From Jiangella muralis (GTDB lineage Bacteria; Actinomycetota; Actinomycetes; Jiangellales; Jiangellaceae): a stretch of 64,000 bases of DNA. The DNA lies in assembly GCF_001270745.1 (NCBI RefSeq), contig NZ_KQ434758.1, forward strand, positions 1-64,000, written 5' to 3'. Positions 62,374 through 64,000 of this stretch are shown piece after piece (the first letter of the stretch is position 1; every line of letters begins with the position of its first letter). Under the pieces are notes generated by a model. The model saw nothing but the letters and a program-made list of their open reading frames with translations. It had not been told where the DNA came from and made no database searches. Position numbers and translations under genes: made by a program.

Positions 62374-63057
62374 ATGCGGTCGAACCCCGTGGCGGCCCGT
62401 TGGTGGCACGTCGTGACCCTGCTGGTCATCGTCGCGTCCCTGATCACGCAGCTGGTGCTGGTGTTCCAGGGCACCAACGTGCTGGTCGAGGACGGCACCG
62501 TCCCGCCGTCGCGGGCGATGCGGCTGGTGAACTACCCCAGCTACTTCACCGTGCAGTCGAACATTCTGCTCGGCATCGGCGCGGCGATCCTCGTCGTCAG
62601 GCCGGACGCGGACGGCCGCGCCTTCCGCGTACTGCGCCTCGCCGGCCTCATCGGCATCGCCGTCACCGGCGTCGTCTACGTGACGCTGCTGCGCGGCGAG
62701 GTCAGCCTCGACGGCGCCGCGGTGCTCACCAACATCGGCTTCCACTACCTGTCGCCGCTGCTGGGCGTCATCGGCTGGCTGCTGTTCGGCCCGTGGCCGC
62801 GGATCGAGCCGCGCACCATCGTCCTCAGCCTGAGCTGGCCGGTCGCCTGGCTGATCTACACGCTGATCCGCGGCGACGTCGTCGACTGGTACCCGTACCC
62901 GTTCATCGACGTGGCCGAGCTCGGGTACGGGCGGACGCTGCTGAACGCGGCCGGCATCACGGTGGTGTTCCTGGCCGTGGGCTGGCTGTTCGCCTTCGGC
63001 GACCGTAGGCTCGGTGACCGTGCCTACGGATCTGACGACGTCGCTCGAACGCGCTGA
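62374..63057 (+). CDS. Pr6Pr family membrane protein
   Basis: The 227-residue product has six membrane helices: WHVVTLLVIVASLITQLVLV, YFTVQSNILLGIGAAILVV, LAGLIGIAVTGVVYVTLL, NIGFHYLSPLLGVIGWLLF, LSLSWPVAWLIYTLIRG and GITVVFLAVGWLFAF. The spacing and the motif YPYPFIDVAELGY are those of the Pr6Pr family, whose role is unknown. It is divergent from the lipoate ligase gene, and its end overlaps the start of the helicase gene. Confidence 0.85.
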   Translation: MRSNPVAARWWHVVTLLVIVASLITQLVLVFQGTNVLVEDGTVPPSRAMRLVNYPSYFTVQSNILLGIGAAILVVRPDADGRAFRVLRLAGLIGIAVTGVVYVTLLRGEVSLDGAAVLTNIGFHYLSPLLGVIGWLLFGPWPRIEPRTIVLSLSWPVAWLIYTLIRGDVVDWYPYPFIDVAELGYGRTLLNAAGITVVFLAVGWLFAFGDRRLGDRAYGSDDVARTR

Positions 63058-64000
63058 CCACGATCCGGACTCCCTCCACGACGCCTTCACCGAGTGGGCC
63101 GCCGAGCGCGGCTTCGACCTGTATCCGGCGCAGCAGGAGGCGCTGATCGAGCTGGTCTCCGGCTCGCACGTCATCCTCAGCACGCCGACGGGGTCGGGCA
63201 AGAGCCTGGTGGCGGTCGCGGCGCACTTCGCGGCGCTGGCCGACGGACGGCGGACGTTCTACACGGCGCCGCTGAAGGCGCTGGTGTCGGAGAAGTTCTT
63301 CGCGCTGATCGAGATCTTCGGCGCCGCCAACGTAGGCATGATGACCGGCGACTCCAGCGTCAACCCGACGGCGCCGATCATCTGCTGCACGGCCGAGATC
63401 CTCGCCAACATCGCACTGCGCAGCGGCGACGACGCCGACGTCGGCCAGGTCGTCATGGACGAGTTCCACTTCTACTCCGACCCGCAGCGCGGCTGGGCCT
63501 GGCAGGTGCCGCTGCTGGAGCTGACGAAGGCGCAGTTCCTGCTGATGTCGGCCACCCTCGGCGACGTGTCGTTCTTCGAGAAGGACCTGCGCCGCCGCAC
63601 CGGCCGCGAGGTCGCCGTCGTCACGTCGGTGCAGCGCCCGGTGCCGCTGACCTACCAGTACTCGCGCGAGGCGACGCACGACCTGCTGGCCGAGCTGCTG
63701 TCCACGCACCGCGCGCCGGTGTACGTCGTCCACTTCACCCAGGCGGCGGCGATCGAGCGGGCGCAGGCGCTGGTCAGCGTGAACGTCGCCAGCCGCGAGC
63801 AGCGCGACCGCATCGCCGCCGAGATCGGCGGGTTCCGGTTCAGCTCCGGGTTCGGGAAGGTGCTGAACCGGCTGGTGCGCGCTGGCATCGGCGTCCACCA
63901 CGCCGGCATGCTGCCGAAGTACCGCCGGCTGGTCGAGCGGCTCACGCAGGCCGGCCTGCTCAAGGTGGTGTGCGGGACGGACACCCTCGGCGTCGGCATC
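63014..64000 (+). CDS. DEAD/DEAH-box helicase, 5' part (cut by window end)
   Basis: The frame starts at GTG 63014 or 63020 (PTDLTTSLERADHDPDSL) and stays open to the window end, 329 codons. Superfamily 2 motifs: YPAQQEALIELVSG, Walker A TPTGSGKS (57-64), DEFH (149-152) and SAT (179-181), followed by IGVHHAGMLPKYRRLVE of the second helicase domain. It resembles the actinobacterial DUF3516-type helicases, which act on RNA or DNA. The start lies inside the end of the Pr6Pr gene, so the two are coupled. Confidence 0.92.
   Translation, partial: MTVPTDLTTSLERADHDPDSLHDAFTEWAAERGFDLYPAQQEALIELVSGSHVILSTPTGSGKSLVAVAAHFAALADGRRTFYTAPLKALVSEKFFALIEIFGAANVGMMTGDSSVNPTAPIICCTAEILANIALRSGDDADVGQVVMDEFHFYSDPQRGWAWQVPLLELTKAQFLLMSATLGDVSFFEKDLRRRTGREVAVVTSVQRPVPLTYQYSREATHDLLAELLSTHRAPVYVVHFTQAAAIERAQALVSVNVASREQRDRIAAEIGGFRFSSGFGKVLNRLVRAGIGVHHAGMLPKYRRLVERLTQAGLLKVVCGTDTLGVGI

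Noticed and set aside
1-64000. CRISPR array or rRNA operon
   Set aside because: No regularly spaced short repeats and no rRNA-like sequence were seen.

Overview
The window is 64 kb of very GC-rich DNA with many GTG starts, ATGA/GTGA gene overlaps, SARP, PadR, LacI and AraC regulators and DrrAB-type ABC genes. This points to a filamentous or soil actinobacterium. A Jiangella-like genus would fit the carbohydrate genes, but the sequence alone does not settle it. No rRNA gene or CRISPR array was seen. Two tRNA genes (Glu-CTC and Gln-CTG) lie near 54.6 kb.

Layout. 0-6.6 kb is a patchy accessory region: lipoproteins, broken genes (DUF1963, LuxR, KptA and HEAT-like fragments) and a minus-strand run of small, immunity-like genes. 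This run sits directly downstream of a 2860-residue secreted Rhs/YD-repeat toxin gene (6.6-15.2 kb). 15.5-21.2 kb is a zone of decay: two broken IS110 copies sharing a 303-bp direct repeat enclose a RibD-type reductase and an AraC regulator, followed by a fragmented and partly inverted GH2 glycosidase. 22.1-38.0 kb is a carbohydrate-use locus: a LamG plus six-hairpin glycosidase, a GH43 with lectin-like tandem repeats, a GH127-type beta-L-arabinofuranosidase, an ABC sugar importer (binding protein and two permeases, no ATPase), a second large secreted six-hairpin protein, and a divergent LacI repressor with a candidate operator. Arabinose-containing glycans are the best guess for the substrate.

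38.5-47.6 kb holds envelope and lipoprotein genes of unknown function, a secreted peptidoglycan-binding-like protein, a SARP/NB-ARC regulator that appears to lack its C-terminus, and a PadR-DrrA-DrrB-DoxX-hydrolase operon with two palindromic PadR-type operators. 47.9-54.5 kb is the most interesting part. An apparent operon encodes a PD-(D/E)XK-like nuclease fused to a STAND NTPase, followed by a 383-residue protein of unrecognised family. It lies on the inner side of an excisionase/tyrosine-recombinase pair that ends at the 3' end of tRNA-Glu. This looks like a tRNA-anchored island carrying a candidate anti-phage system.

54.5-64 kb is ordinary chromosome: tRNA-Glu, tRNA-Gln, gltX, a fumarylacetoacetate-hydrolase family enzyme, a TAXI-type TRAP transporter, a DNA-glycosylase-annotated family, a lipoate ligase-like protein, a Pr6Pr membrane protein and the 5' part of a DEAD/DEAH helicase cut off by the window end.

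Family names come from recognising motifs and overall protein shape. No database search was run.
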